In this document: piece by piece, positions 23,351 to 34,799 of the stretch | How positions within the stretch are numbered: position 1 is the first letter of the stretch | Layout: each line of letters starts with the position of its first letter | NCBI GenBank assembly: GCA_039619475.1 | Contig: CM077115.1 | Coordinates: 446,141,292 to 446,205,291, forward strand | Length of the DNA stretch: 64,000 nucleotides | Direction of reading: 5' to 3' | Source of the DNA: Icerya purchasi | Taxonomy: Eukaryota > Arthropoda > Insecta > Hemiptera > Monophlebidae | Notes under the pieces: model-generated | Seen by the model: the letters and a program-made list of their open reading frames with translations, nothing else | The model's database searches: none | Told to the model about the DNA's origin: nothing | Position numbers and translations under genes: made by a program

Positions 23351-23954
23351 GAACCAATTTCGCCTATATCCTGTACCGCTGGACGGATCATGCTAAAATT
23401 TTCAGGGTGTATTCGTGTTGTTATCGAACCGAAGGTTTTAGGGTATGGCTGAGTTTCCTGCCCCCTCCTTCACGAAATAAGAGGTGTTTTAAGCAGTTTA
23501 GATGCGACCAACGGTACAGAAAGGCAAAAAAAAACATTTTTATAAAATTTTAAATAAATCGATTACTATGGTACATAATAAACTCTAGATTACATTTTAT
23601 TAATTGCTGGCATGAGTTACTTCACTTTTCTTTTTGCATTACTGAAAACTTCAGACTTCCGTGACATGATCTAAACATACGAGTACAAGTCGCGCTCCTA
23701 GTCTAGCTAGTTGCTGGAGAGTTAAAAAAAGGGTCGTCGTGTTTTCTATTATTTTTTGCAGAGAAATAAAAAATCTGCAACGGAATTTTTAACATTTGCT
23801 GACGTTAATGTTATACTCAAATTTGAAATTCTTACTCAACTATTGCAGTTTGCTGTTGTGGTAAATTCATTTTAATTTTTAATTTTTTTGGGTTTGTCAA
23901 AAAAAAGACATTGGTCCAAGAAAAGGGAAAAGGATGAGAAGCGGAATCAAATGT
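23351..23954. other. No gene recognised
   Basis: Contains a slightly GC-richer segment near 23365-23480 but no motif I can name. Confidence 0.4.
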
Positions 23955-24832
23955 TTATACGATCAGATATGAAGGATAGGAAAGACTCAAGTGCTGCAAT
24001 GATTGAGGGTGATTGCAAGAAGAGAACAAAAGATGCGCAATACGGAGTTGGAAGACCAATTGACAGAAGGGAAGAGTAAAAGGAAGAACGTTCGGAAGCG
24101 GTATACAGGTGCACTCAAACAAAATGTGATTAATGTCACCTATATATAAAGTTGTGAGAGAAAAGATGAAAGAGACTAGAGAGAAGCGAAATAAGGAAGC
24201 AGGAAGCAAACTGTGCCCAAAGCGGTAGATGACAGATAGCAGAGAGAAAGTTGAACGCCGCATGGAGGGAAAATTGAAAAACCATGGATAAGACGGTAGA
24301 TTAGGCTGGCTAAAGAGGTAGAAAGAATCCGGATTTCAGAATGAGGAGGAATACGAGTTTAACTATAGTTTGGAATGAACTGAAGTGGAGAGGAAATTAA
24401 TATTGTGGGATGAAAAAACGCTGAGAAATTCACCGGATGAACGAGCTAGTAGTGTACCGGCTGAGTCGCGTTACCTTCGATTTCAGAGTGCTCAGAGATC
24501 AACAGTAGGTTAATTTGGATGGGGTGAGAAAGGAAAATGTTACGGATAAGAGAGTGTATGTGAAGGATTACGTAATCAACAGAGGAAGAAGGAAAAGAAG
24601 AGAAGATGGCTTGAAGGACACTGTGGGAATTTGAAATAATAAGGACTTTATGCGAAACTAGGGAAGAAGTAACAAAAAGGACGGCACGCAAGATAGCAGT
24701 AGACTCGGCATAGAAAACTGAACAGAAGGATGGAAGTTTGAAGGTTTCAGAATAATTTAAGGAAGGACAAAAGAAGGAGCCTACTCCATTGGGTCCTTTG
24801 GAACCGTCAGTGTAGGGAAAAGAAAACCAAAG
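23955..24832 (-). pseudogene. I-like retrotransposon RNase H and C-terminus relic (target of the Penelope insertion)
   Basis: On the minus strand from about 24830: YTDGSKGPNGVGS, the first RNase H aspartate motif (TDGS), then VFYAESTAILRAV with the glutamate helix, then ISNSHSVLQAIFSSFPSSS and a decayed SEHSEIEGNATQ (equivalent of SHSGIxGN). The tail includes GDINHILFECTCI (zinc-knuckle-like) at about 24110-24140. The 13-bp duplication at 24833-24845 and the continuation at 29301-29395 show that the Penelope pair interrupted this relic just upstream of the TDGS motif. Frameshifts and stops make it non-functional. Confidence 0.75.
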
Positions 24833-24845
24833 GTACTTAAAAACT
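24833..24845 (+). repeat. 13-bp target-site duplication, left copy
   Basis: GTACTTAAAAACT, identical to 29288-29300. It brackets the Penelope palindrome and is interpreted as the duplication made on insertion. Confidence 0.85.
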
Positions 24846-24940
24846 AAATGTAGGTGAATACATCCTGTTTGTTAAAATGGTATAATAAAATAAACTTTAA
24901 TAACAAACAATATAGATCAATAAATTAGATAAATACCTAT

Positions 24941-24977
24941 TTAGAAACGTTTTCGGGCATAACCCATCATCAGCTAA
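24941..24977 (-). ncRNA. Hammerhead ribozyme-like motif (left arm)
   Basis: Mirror copy of 29177-29213; see that entry for the pairing. On the minus strand it lies downstream of the GIY-YIG stop, in the element's 3' part. Confidence 0.65.
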
Positions 24978-25140
24978 CACTAACTTAAAGGAAACTTAAA
25001 ACATACTGAAGTGAATATAGGGAATACATGTGTATATATAGTAGATGTAAAGAAGAATAAACATGGCAGGTATAAAAATCTATAGGTTGAAAATGCTAAT
25101 AATTAATATAAAAAATAAAATAAAACAAGAAGACAAAAAG

Positions 25141-26202
25141 TTAAATTTTTATATTAAACAGTGGATTATTATTATTAGGTGTTTGGTCATTTAAAATATT
25201 ATTTTTATATTTATTTATATAATAATTTTCTGCAATGTTCATATTATTACCTTTGTGATAAGTGGCCAGGATGGTTACAGTATTTTCTATTGAATTAGGT
25301 TTATGTTTATTTTTAATTAAATGTTCTGCATAGGTTGATTTTTCTATTTCATTATTATTAAATGCTTTTATATGTTCTTTATATCTGCAATTGATTTTTC
25401 GCCCTGTTTGACCAATGTATGATTTCTCACAATCAGTACAAATTATTTTATATATACCGCTATTTTCGTAAATATTATTATTTTTTAAATTTAAGGTGTT
25501 TATTTTATATTTTAAATTATTTTTAGTTTTGAATGCTACATTTAAACCTTGTTTTTTGAATAAATTGGTTAATTTGTATATGTTATTGTTTATAAATGTG
25601 AATGTTATCCATCCTTTATTGTTAGTAGCATTATTGACTCTTAATTTTTGTATATATTTTGATTTTGATTTTATTTTGTGAATTAGTTTATCTATTATTT
25701 GTTCGTCATAACCATTATTTCTTGCCAAAGTCTTTAATATATTAATTTCTATTTGTTTTTTATTTATATTCATGGGTGTAGTTAATAATCTATTTATTGC
25801 AGTCATGAAGTAAGCATATTTATGTTGGTTTGGGTGATTTGATGTTTTATGAATTATATTATCAGTGGTGGTTTGTTTTCTATAAATATTATATGTTAAC
25901 TTATCATTTGATTTTATTATTGTTATATCTAAGAAATTTATTTTGTTATTTTCTTCTTTTTCCATAGTATAATGAATATTTTTGTGAATTTTATTTAAAT
26001 CATTTAGAATGTCATTTTCAGTATTACTACTATTTTCATCAAAAATTAGTAGTGTATCATCTACATATCTAATATAAGATTTAATATTGTATTTTTGTAT
26101 TATATTTTCCATGTATATTTCTTCTAAATTTTGTAGAAAGATTTCACTTAAAATACCTGACAAAGGTGAGCCCATAGCTAATCCATTATTTTGTATATAC
26201 AT
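25141..26202 (-). pseudogene. Penelope RT (motif B on) + GIY-YIG endonuclease, left copy
   Basis: 353 codons, identical in protein to 27952-29013. It carries RT motif B (GLAMGSPLS, residues 7-15), the catalytic YVDD (46-49) and a C-terminal GIY-YIG nuclease with GIY (249-251), YIGQTGR (262-268), R273, EH (277-278) and the distal EN (325-326). The upstream RT motifs lie in another frame (26288-27088) because of a one-base shift in an A7 run. The start shown is only the first ATG in this frame; the frame is open further upstream, so it is not a genuine start. Confidence 0.9.
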
Positions 26203-26287
26203 GGAGTTATTAAAATTAAAGTAATTTTGCTCTGTAACAGTTTTAATTATTTGGATTAATTGATTACAAAAAATATTATTCTTTAAC

Positions 26288-27088
26288 TTATTTACAGATT
26301 TTTTTAATTATATCTATGGTTTCATTTATAGGTATATTTGTATAAAGGTTTGTTATATCATAAGAAATTAATTTAGTTTTGTTATTAATTTTTATATTTT
26401 TTAATTTATCAAAAACATCCAATCTGTTTCTAATAGTATATTTATTATTAATTGATATATTAGTTTTTAATATTTTAGTTATTAATTTTGAGATTTTATA
26501 AGAAGGTGCACTAGTATAATTTATTAGTGGTCTTATAGGAGCATTATTTTTATGTATTTTTATTAAAGGGTTAAGAGTTGGTGCTTTTGGGTTCATATTT
26601 ATTAAATATTTAGCTTCATTATTATTTATTATTATATCAGATTCTTTTATTATTTTCCTTATTTTTATTTGATATTTATTAGTGGGGTCTGTTTTTATTA
26701 ATTGTATATTATTTTCTTTTAAAAAATTTTCAGTTTTTTGGATGATTTCATTTTTATTGATGATTACTAAACTGTTTCCCTTATCTGCTTTTACAATGAC
26801 TGCATTGTTTTGTTTTAATTTACTATTGATATTTTTAATTGTGTTTTGTATTTTTAAATGTTCTATATTTGTTTCATTTTTCTTTAAGATATTTCTGATG
26901 GCATGAGTTGCCTCAGCTCTAATAATTGTTTGATCTTCAATTGGTAATTTTTGGATAGCAGATTCAGTTTCTATAATTAAATTTTCATATTGTTTTTTGT
27001 TATATATGTTTAAATTATATTTATAGCCCAAATTTACAGTATTAATTTCATCATTTGTTAATTGTATGTTGGTTAAGTTAACCAACAT
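26288..27088 (-). pseudogene. Penelope RT N-terminal half, left copy
   Basis: 266 codons, matching 27066-27866 except residue 4 (Asn here, Lys there), which is coded across the palindrome centre. It contains KADKGNSLVI (residues 100-109), RPLIN (186-190) and motif A SYDITNLYTNIP (242-253). The ATG lies across the centre, so the native amino end is missing and translation from here would be an accident of the junction. Confidence 0.9.
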
Positions 27089-27866
27089 ACAATTAACAAA
27101 TGATGAAATTAATACTGTAAATTTGGGCTATAAATATAATTTAAACATATATAACAAAAAACAATATGAAAATTTAATTATAGAAACTGAATCTGCTATC
27201 CAAAAATTACCAATTGAAGATCAAACAATTATTAGAGCTGAGGCAACTCATGCCATCAGAAATATCTTAAAGAAAAATGAAACAAATATAGAACATTTAA
27301 AAATACAAAACACAATTAAAAATATCAATAGTAAATTAAAACAAAACAATGCAGTCATTGTAAAAGCAGATAAGGGAAACAGTTTAGTAATCATCAATAA
27401 AAATGAAATCATCCAAAAAACTGAAAATTTTTTAAAAGAAAATAATATACAATTAATAAAAACAGACCCCACTAATAAATATCAAATAAAAATAAGGAAA
27501 ATAATAAAAGAATCTGATATAATAATAAATAATAATGAAGCTAAATATTTAATAAATATGAACCCAAAAGCACCAACTCTTAACCCTTTAATAAAAATAC
27601 ATAAAAATAATGCTCCTATAAGACCACTAATAAATTATACTAGTGCACCTTCTTATAAAATCTCAAAATTAATAACTAAAATATTAAAAACTAATATATC
27701 AATTAATAATAAATATACTATTAGAAACAGATTGGATGTTTTTGATAAATTAAAAAATATAAAAATTAATAACAAAACTAAATTAATTTCTTATGATATA
27801 ACAAACCTTTATACAAATATACCTATAAATGAAACCATAGATATAATTAAAAAAATCTGTAAATAA
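27066..27866 (+). pseudogene. Penelope RT N-terminal half, right copy
   Basis: Penelope-type reverse transcriptase, N-terminal part: KADKGN (residues 100-105), the PLIN-Y-x-SAP segment (187-195) and motif A SYDITNLYTNIP with the first catalytic aspartate (D244). The frame ends at a stop at 27864-27866, ten codons after motif A, where an A7 run (27849-27855) puts the rest of the RT into the +1 frame. Penelope elements normally have one continuous ORF of roughly 800 residues. Here the visible part sums to about 650, so some 150 or more N-terminal residues are absent, cut at the palindrome centre. Codons are very A-rich (many Lys/Asn/Ile). Confidence 0.9.
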
Positions 27867-27951
27867 GTTAAAGAATAATATTTTTTGTAATCAATTAATC
27901 CAAATAATTAAAACTGTTACAGAGCAAAATTACTTTAATTTTAATAACTCC

Positions 27952-29013
27952 ATGTATATACAAAATAATGGATTAGCTATGGGCTCACCTTTGTCAGGTA
28001 TTTTAAGTGAAATCTTTCTACAAAATTTAGAAGAAATATACATGGAAAATATAATACAAAAATACAATATTAAATCTTATATTAGATATGTAGATGATAC
28101 ACTACTAATTTTTGATGAAAATAGTAGTAATACTGAAAATGACATTCTAAATGATTTAAATAAAATTCACAAAAATATTCATTATACTATGGAAAAAGAA
28201 GAAAATAACAAAATAAATTTCTTAGATATAACAATAATAAAATCAAATGATAAGTTAACATATAATATTTATAGAAAACAAACCACCACTGATAATATAA
28301 TTCATAAAACATCAAATCACCCAAACCAACATAAATATGCTTACTTCATGACTGCAATAAATAGATTATTAACTACACCCATGAATATAAATAAAAAACA
28401 AATAGAAATTAATATATTAAAGACTTTGGCAAGAAATAATGGTTATGACGAACAAATAATAGATAAACTAATTCACAAAATAAAATCAAAATCAAAATAT
28501 ATACAAAAATTAAGAGTCAATAATGCTACTAACAATAAAGGATGGATAACATTCACATTTATAAACAATAACATATACAAATTAACCAATTTATTCAAAA
28601 AACAAGGTTTAAATGTAGCATTCAAAACTAAAAATAATTTAAAATATAAAATAAACACCTTAAATTTAAAAAATAATAATATTTACGAAAATAGCGGTAT
28701 ATATAAAATAATTTGTACTGATTGTGAGAAATCATACATTGGTCAAACAGGGCGAAAAATCAATTGCAGATATAAAGAACATATAAAAGCATTTAATAAT
28801 AATGAAATAGAAAAATCAACCTATGCAGAACATTTAATTAAAAATAAACATAAACCTAATTCAATAGAAAATACTGTAACCATCCTGGCCACTTATCACA
28901 AAGGTAATAATATGAACATTGCAGAAAATTATTATATAAATAAATATAAAAATAATATTTTAAATGACCAAACACCTAATAATAATAATCCACTGTTTAA
29001 TATAAAAATTTAA
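27952..29013 (+). pseudogene. Penelope RT (motif B on) + GIY-YIG endonuclease, right copy
   Basis: 353 codons from the first in-frame ATG; the frame is open from about 27853. RT motif B GLAMGSPLS (residues 7-15), motif C YVDD (46-49; the two catalytic aspartates) and INFLDITI (88-95) are intact. After a linker of about 150 residues comes a C-x-x-C (CTDC, 255-258) inside the GIY-YIG domain: SGIYKI, SYIGQTGR, NCRYKEH, STYAEH and a late EN pair. All expected nuclease residues are present. This half would be functional if joined to its N-terminus. It acts in nuclear target-primed insertion. Inactive here because of truncation and frameshift. Confidence 0.92.
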
Positions 29014-29176
29014 CTTTTTGTCTTCTTGTTTTATTTTATTTTTTATATTAATTATTAGCATTTTCAACCTATAGATTTTTATACCTGCCATGTTTATTCT
29101 TCTTTACATCTACTATATATACACATGTATTCCCTATATTCACTTCAGTATGTTTTAAGTTTCCTTTAAGTTAGTG

Positions 29177-29213
29177 TTAGCTGATGATGGGTTATGCCCG
29201 AAAACGTTTCTAA
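29177..29213 (+). ncRNA. Hammerhead ribozyme-like motif (right arm)
   Basis: The core CTGATGA (29181-29187) is followed by a short hairpin GGGTTATGCCC (29189-29199), then GAAA (29200-29203), then the self-complementary AACGTT (29203-29208), then U and CUAA. TTAG (29177-29180) can pair with CTAA (29210-29213) as stem I. A tiny palindromic stem III is what is known for minimal, dimer-acting hammerheads of Penelope elements. Predicted cleavage is after U29209. Pairings were worked out by eye; activity is untested. Confidence 0.7.
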
Positions 29214-29287
29214 ATAGGTATTTATCTAATTTATTGATCTATATTGTTTGTTATTAAAGTTTATTTTATTATATTATATTATATTAT

Positions 29288-29300
29288 GTACTTAAAAACT
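29288..29300 (+). repeat. 13-bp target-site duplication, right copy
   Basis: GTACTTAAAAACT, identical to 24833-24845. Confidence 0.85.
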
Positions 29301-29395
29301 CTGATTTGACAACATGATGTAGGAAAGGTTTGTTAGGGCAAGTTAAGAATAGGCGTAATTAATAGAATGTAGGTGTTTGGAAAAATTGAAAAAAA
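29301..29395 (-). pseudogene. Continuation of the interrupted I-like relic
   Basis: On the minus strand this short stretch reads toward the TDGS start of RNase H on the other side of the Penelope insertion. It is too short for motifs; the assignment rests on the target duplication. Confidence 0.4.
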
Positions 29396-31409
29396 AAAAA
29401 AACTGTTTTAATAACAAATTCCTATTTTATAGAGATATGTATTTTATGATGTTCGTGTTTAATAGTTTGTATTTTTAATTGTCCGATCAGTAATTAAGGA
29501 TTTTTTTAGTATATGCCCTTATTTGAAATAAGCTAGAAGCTACTACATGTCTCTTATTACGTGCGCTGTACATGTATAGGTCGCATTTGTCGTATTTATT
29601 TACTGTTACCAAGTTTCGCTAATTATTTCACCTGTACAAATATTATATTACCTTATTCATCATTTTATTCGTTTATTGCATTATTCTCGTATCTGTTCTA
29701 ATCATAAGTGAGAGATATATATCTACCAGAAGAACGTCGCTAAGTATTCACTCCGTATAATAATCTGCCGTGAAATTTTATAATTATCTCACAGGTTTTA
29801 TTCTATTAAGTGTGTGCTAATACTGAACGCGTAAAATGCTGCCAATCATTAAAATCCTTCACCGCGATAGATATATTTTCTAATGAAGTATTGTTTCGTT
29901 CTTCTTCCCGCTGTTTAAACTGTTGACAGTTTCTTTCTATGATATGATATAACGGTTAGTTACGATTAATTTTTCAAATCCGCTTGTTAATTGGTTCGTC
30001 TGACTCTGCCACCAACTGCTATCAACTGCTGCTTCAAAATACCGATAATAATAAGTCTCATTAAATTTCGGTTTATAAATTATTACGAATCCTTATTCTA
30101 TAATTTTTGTGTATTCACGATAAACATTCTGTTTTTTTTTTTCAGAATTTATTCCCCACTCGTTATTGCAAGAGGAGTGTACACTTCTTTGAGAAGTTTT
30201 TTTTTTTTTTTTTTTTTACGATTTCACCGGATTTTAAAAGTTATTTTAAAGTTCCATCAGTCGCCCTCCCAATAATTAAATGGAAATTAAACTTTGTATT
30301 AAAAAATAAACAGTAATTTACAACTGTGCTTTCTTTCCACTTTTTCGATAGAATTGCATAAAGTAAATGCCAAATTAAGAATAGAAAAAGTAATTAATCA
30401 AAATATATTCGAAATTCATATATTAAACACACACATGTGCGCGCGCATATATGAAGTAAAATGGAACAAGTGCGTCTTGTAAAGTAACGAGGAACGTAAC
30501 TAGAAACTAGTTCCAGCTGTGAAATAGTTCGTTCCATTGTAAACGGAAACGTATTTACATTACTTCGTTACTCCTGTCACCATCCTGTAACAGAAATGAG
30601 AAGAACCGTTGGAACTAAAAGAACTGATTCAATTATTGTCTTGGAACCCCGAATGAACGAAAGAAAAACGATTAACTACACAATAATATCAGACGATGAT
30701 CAGGGGGACTTGAAGTATAGATGACACATTGTACAGTTTGTATGTATTTCTCACACTGCTTGCTCTGTTTTTGGTTACAACTCACTAGAGCTCATTACAC
30801 GATCAGATGATGAATATAACAACACTACTTTGCTGTAACTGACTGGGAACGAAGTTCTTCAGTTACAAATTTAGTTACAATAACTAAATAACGTATAATG
30901 TGTTTCTATCCATACTGGCCAAACTGTCTTTATGTGTGTGTGTGTACGTTATTATCAGCTGGAAACAACAGTATTTATGTAATCCAGTTAAATCTCTATA
31001 TATTTTAATGAGCGGAGCACATTACGTTTCCTGTACCACATGGTGCGCAGTGATGATGACTGCACATATTATATTATGACGATGACTGGCGCCGCGGCGA
31101 TTATCAACTCCGGGAATTCTACACTATCATCAAAAATTTTAACAGTGGTTTTTATCAAAGAGCAGTACTGATTTGTTTACTTTTTTTAAGGCAGTAATGA
31201 ATTTCAGATCTACTTCAGTTTCAATTTGTCACATTTCGCTGTTTTTCAAGATATTATTAAGATGAAATTGTCATCTACTGGCTCCAAGTTGTTTCAGCTT
31301 TTAAACAAATTATTTTATTAACCTCTGTTTTTTTTGTTTTTTTTTATAATTACGTTTTATAATATATTTAAATTTATTTCTATTTTGATTACATACTCTT
31401 TTTTTGGAA
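29396..31409. other. No gene recognised; scattered GTAAC/GGAAC words
   Basis: AT-rich. Between 30480 and 30650 the words GGAACGTAAC, TAGTTCC and GTTCC recur, as at 31410-31470, possibly subterminal repeats of one MITE. A T run lies at 30199-30217. The frames at 29991-30316 are homopolymer-driven. Confidence 0.4.
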
Positions 31410-31504
31410 CAGTTTGTAACTTGTAACTAAGTTCCTGTTACGTTCCTGCTCATTAGGAACTCATAACGTGACATTCCAAAATATTTGGAACTTAACCCAT
31501 CACT
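31410..31504. mobile_element. Possible hAT-like MITE terminus
   Basis: The segment ends GGAACTTAACCCATCACTA. Reversed, it starts TAGTGATGGGTTAAGTTCC, in the style of hAT-type ends, with AAGTTCC/GGAAC subterminal repeats behind it. No matching left end was found near 30480, so this is weak. Confidence 0.35.
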
Positions 31505-31593
31505 AATACTTAGCATATATTGTAGCAACTACTATGTATTATTGCAGAAGCTAGTGTATCACACGTATAGCGGTATTATGGTAGTATTACCCC

Positions 31594-33536
31594 GCGCACA
31601 CACGAGCCTTTCGGGAACACACTTGTGCAAGTACAAAAATACTCAAAACGCATCGAAAAGTACTTAAGAAGACTCGATTATCGTTTGTAGTATTCATCAC
31701 TTTAAATTTCAATTTTATTGAAAAATTAATAATTATTTTACTTTTCTTAATAAAAAATACACAATATTTTTTTTTAATAATAATAAATCATTTTTTTGTT
31801 GTTTATTTACATGTTATGCACTATACTTTTTAATTTTTAGTTTATTTCAAATCAAAGTACATGTAATTTTTTCTTCCAGATTTTTAATTTAAGTAAATAA
31901 AGGAAGTTTTTAACAATTTTATTAAGATATTTTTCCGTTAAAATGCAGGAAATTTATTAAACTGAACTTTAGAAATAAAGTAACAAAACAATTTCGTTTA
32001 ATAACATTGTAAAACATAGTAAATAAAATTTCGTAACTGTATGTAACATTGTATATATCTTTGATTATAGCAACATTAAAGAAATATGAAATAAAGTTCA
32101 TTTACCTAAACTAGATGTAAATAAGAAGTCTACGAACTAAAAAAAGTTTATTGTTTTACAGCAATAAAAGTGGTTTTCGCTATTACTGTCTGTAATTATT
32201 AACATTCAGATTATATTTGTTTTATTAGTTTTTTGGAATACACTGAATATATACTACTATTAAAGTATTTCACATAACACAAAAGTTTCCAACAGTGTGC
32301 AAAAGAAATCTATTTTTTCTCCGACTGCATATTATTACCTATTCAAACTGTTAATTCAATTATTGAACTATAAATTAAAATATTATTTCACAAATTGTCC
32401 CATCTCTTTTGAACATTATAAATGACTCGACGTTATACAGAAATTTTCTCTTATTGAAGACTTTATTTTAGTCATTAAATTAAGGATCAGATCATTATAG
32501 TGTATTTCACATTTTACTAATGGCATGCAATTAGAACAATTAAAACATTATTTTAAATGACAATTTTGCGAAGCTTTTTCTTATTTTTCAAGTAAATACG
32601 TTCTCGAAATAATATGTACTAATACTGAAATTATAATTTAATTAGCCATCAAAAGAATATATCATTTTATTTGTTATAGTTTAAATTTACTGAAGTTCTG
32701 TTAAACCAAGCTTTGATTTGTTGCCTCATTGAACTTAATTCAAGGTACACTTTAGTTGTTGTAAAAACTCTGCAAGTGCGATTTGGCTGATACTGTGAGC
32801 TACTTCACGTTACAACTTGTTCTTAACAATTCAGAACCGAAACTTATTAAGGCCTCCTTAAAAATTTACGTTATACATTCATAGTTATACTATTATTTTC
32901 AGCGAGCATTACCTGTCTATATAAGTTTTAGTAAATAAAAGCTGAATAAAAAATAATTATTTAAAGCAAAATAAACCGCGGCATTTAGTACCACTATTTA
33001 CAATTAACTTAAAACATAAAACCATATTTTTCAGAATTTATGTTTATCTGTCTGTTTGTCTATTGTACATTATGTTTTGAACCAAAGAGCACTAAATCAA
33101 AAATCAAAAAATAAACTATACTTGAACAAAAATTACCAAATAGAAATCACGAAATATAAATATGAATACAAAAATAAACAATAATAGAAGATAATATAGC
33201 TAATGAATAAATAAAAATAGTAAAATGTGCGCAGCTGAACAATAATAATCATCAAAATACAACAAAAACGTTAAGTAATTGAAAAATTAAATGTGAAATC
33301 GAAGCGGCGAAAGCCTGCATAAATTAATTCAGTTTTTTCCCTTTTTTTGGCTCCCATAGCATAACGCATCGGGGGGTAATTCAGTTATTCGATGTATGAA
33401 CAAAATATCTAGGAAAAATTATTTCGATTCAATTCCAATTCCGATTCTTCTTAAATAGTTTGCTACGTATCGTTATCACTCTAATGAGTATTATTGTACT
33501 TGCACAAGTGTGTTCCCGAAAGGCGCGTGCGCACAC
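31594..33536. mobile_element. 1.94-kb element with imperfect terminal inverted repeats, non-coding
   Basis: The left end (31594-31660) and right end (33465-33536) are inverted copies: both contain GCCTTTCGGGAACACACTTG then TGCAAGTACAAWAATACTC, flanked outside by GCGCACACACGAG / GTGTGCGCACGCG and inside by more diverged matches. The interior is very AT-rich with no domain and no ORF above 60 codons. It is a non-autonomous DNA transposon of unassigned family; no clear target duplication is visible. Confidence 0.7.
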
Positions 33537-34799
33537 ACCTCAAACGCCTTTTCTCAAGAACTACTTTTCGCGCCAGTACAGGTCCCTTTTCTCGGCCAAC
33601 GTCTTCACACATACTCGTATGTATACACTTATATTGTATGTATAAAATGAGCTTCAACAGTTGACAAGACGTCGACGGAGCTATACTAAATTCAATGATA
33701 CTACGGGAATGGGGGAGCGGTTATTGAGTTTTTTTATTTATTTACTTTTATTGTTGTTCTAGATCATTTTTCCTTTAATCGTGGATTATTAATTTAACAG
33801 ATTTTTAAGCTTTATAAAATCTGAAGAAATCACATATGCAGTCTGTTAAGTAGAAATCCTTTTTAGTGATAGATGTTTGTTAAATAATGAACATGAACAG
33901 TCAAAGGCGCATGGAAAATCAGACACACCACCGTTTATTATAAAACTGACTGGTAAATGTAAATGTTTTTTTTTTTTTTTTTTTTTTTTTTAATAATATT
34001 CTAAGAAGAGAATCCCCATTTATTAAATGACAAAAACTGAATAATTTATAAATTTTAAATGTAAATACAATTTTATTTTGGCTAAGCTGAATCAAACGAG
34101 GTATCTGCGAATTAGACGAACCTTAACACGATATCAGATTATAATCTATACAATATCTGTGTGCCAGCGTAGACGATTGAAACTAATTTCAAAAATAACG
34201 ATCTCTATATTTGTAAGTAAAATATTCAGACTCGTTTGCCAGAAGTGCTTACAACTGGACTCGTTTGAATACCAACACGAAAATTAATGCATATTATACA
34301 ACTGAGTATTTTTTTTTATTTTCATTAAACAAGAGTATTGCAACATTTATGTAAATAGAAAATATATCCTTTTATGTTTTTTTTTTTATATAATTTAATG
34401 TTTGCTGTTCGTAATTATTCTTTTTTTTTTTTTTTTTTGAAATTTGATAGATATACAGTATTAGCTCAGTTTTATATGCGACTAGTACGTCTGTATTGAA
34501 AAACCTCATCATCGTGTTCTTCAGGTCTGAGATATTTTAGATAAATAATTAAAGGAAAAACAAAAGCAGATTTCCGATACAACCTCCGGCAGTTTAAAAA
34601 TCCGCGATGGTCGAATGTAATTAAACCAAAAACACATTCTATTCAGTTCGATAGCGCTAAAATGGTAATTAAACTAAATAAATTCGAGAAAAATCGATAC
34701 ATATATTATAATAAAAAATAAAAAACATTCAGAGTTGGCTCTCGATGACGAATTTTCAAGAACTATTTAAACTACACCTTTTACAGAAGTTTCGGGCGT
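33537..34799. other. No gene recognised; T26 run
   Basis: Contains a T run at 33966-33991 and others near 34380-34440. No motif seen. Confidence 0.45.

Larger units (their letters stand above)
24881..29273. repeat. 4,393-bp near-perfect palindrome
   Basis: Left arm 24881-27076 and right arm 27078-29273 mirror about 27077, the centre of GTTGGTTAAGTTAACCAAC. All reading frames in one arm recur unchanged in the other (apart from the codon at the centre), so identity is essentially complete. Symmetry stops abruptly at 24880/29274, well inside the target duplications. Confidence 0.95.
24846..29287. mobile_element. Penelope-like element, head-to-head palindromic pair
   Basis: Everything between the two 13-bp direct repeats is foreign to the flanking retrotransposon relic. 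It comprises a 35-bp non-palindromic extension on the left (24846-24880), two inverted 2,196-bp arms meeting at base 27077, and a short TTATA-repeat tail on the right (29274-29287). Each arm carries a 5'-truncated Penelope ORF (RT then GIY-YIG) pointing outward and a hammerhead-like motif in its 3' part. Short one-sided extensions, inverted partial copies, variable target duplications and hammerhead motifs are known features of Penelope-like elements. That this copy integrated as a unit is inferred from the flanking duplication. Confidence 0.85.

Noticed and set aside
24881..29273. Palindrome as a pure long-read assembly artefact
   Set aside because: An artefact from a missed hairpin adapter would mirror the flanks too; here symmetry ends before the 13-bp direct repeats and the flanks are different sequence. 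It is not excluded completely.
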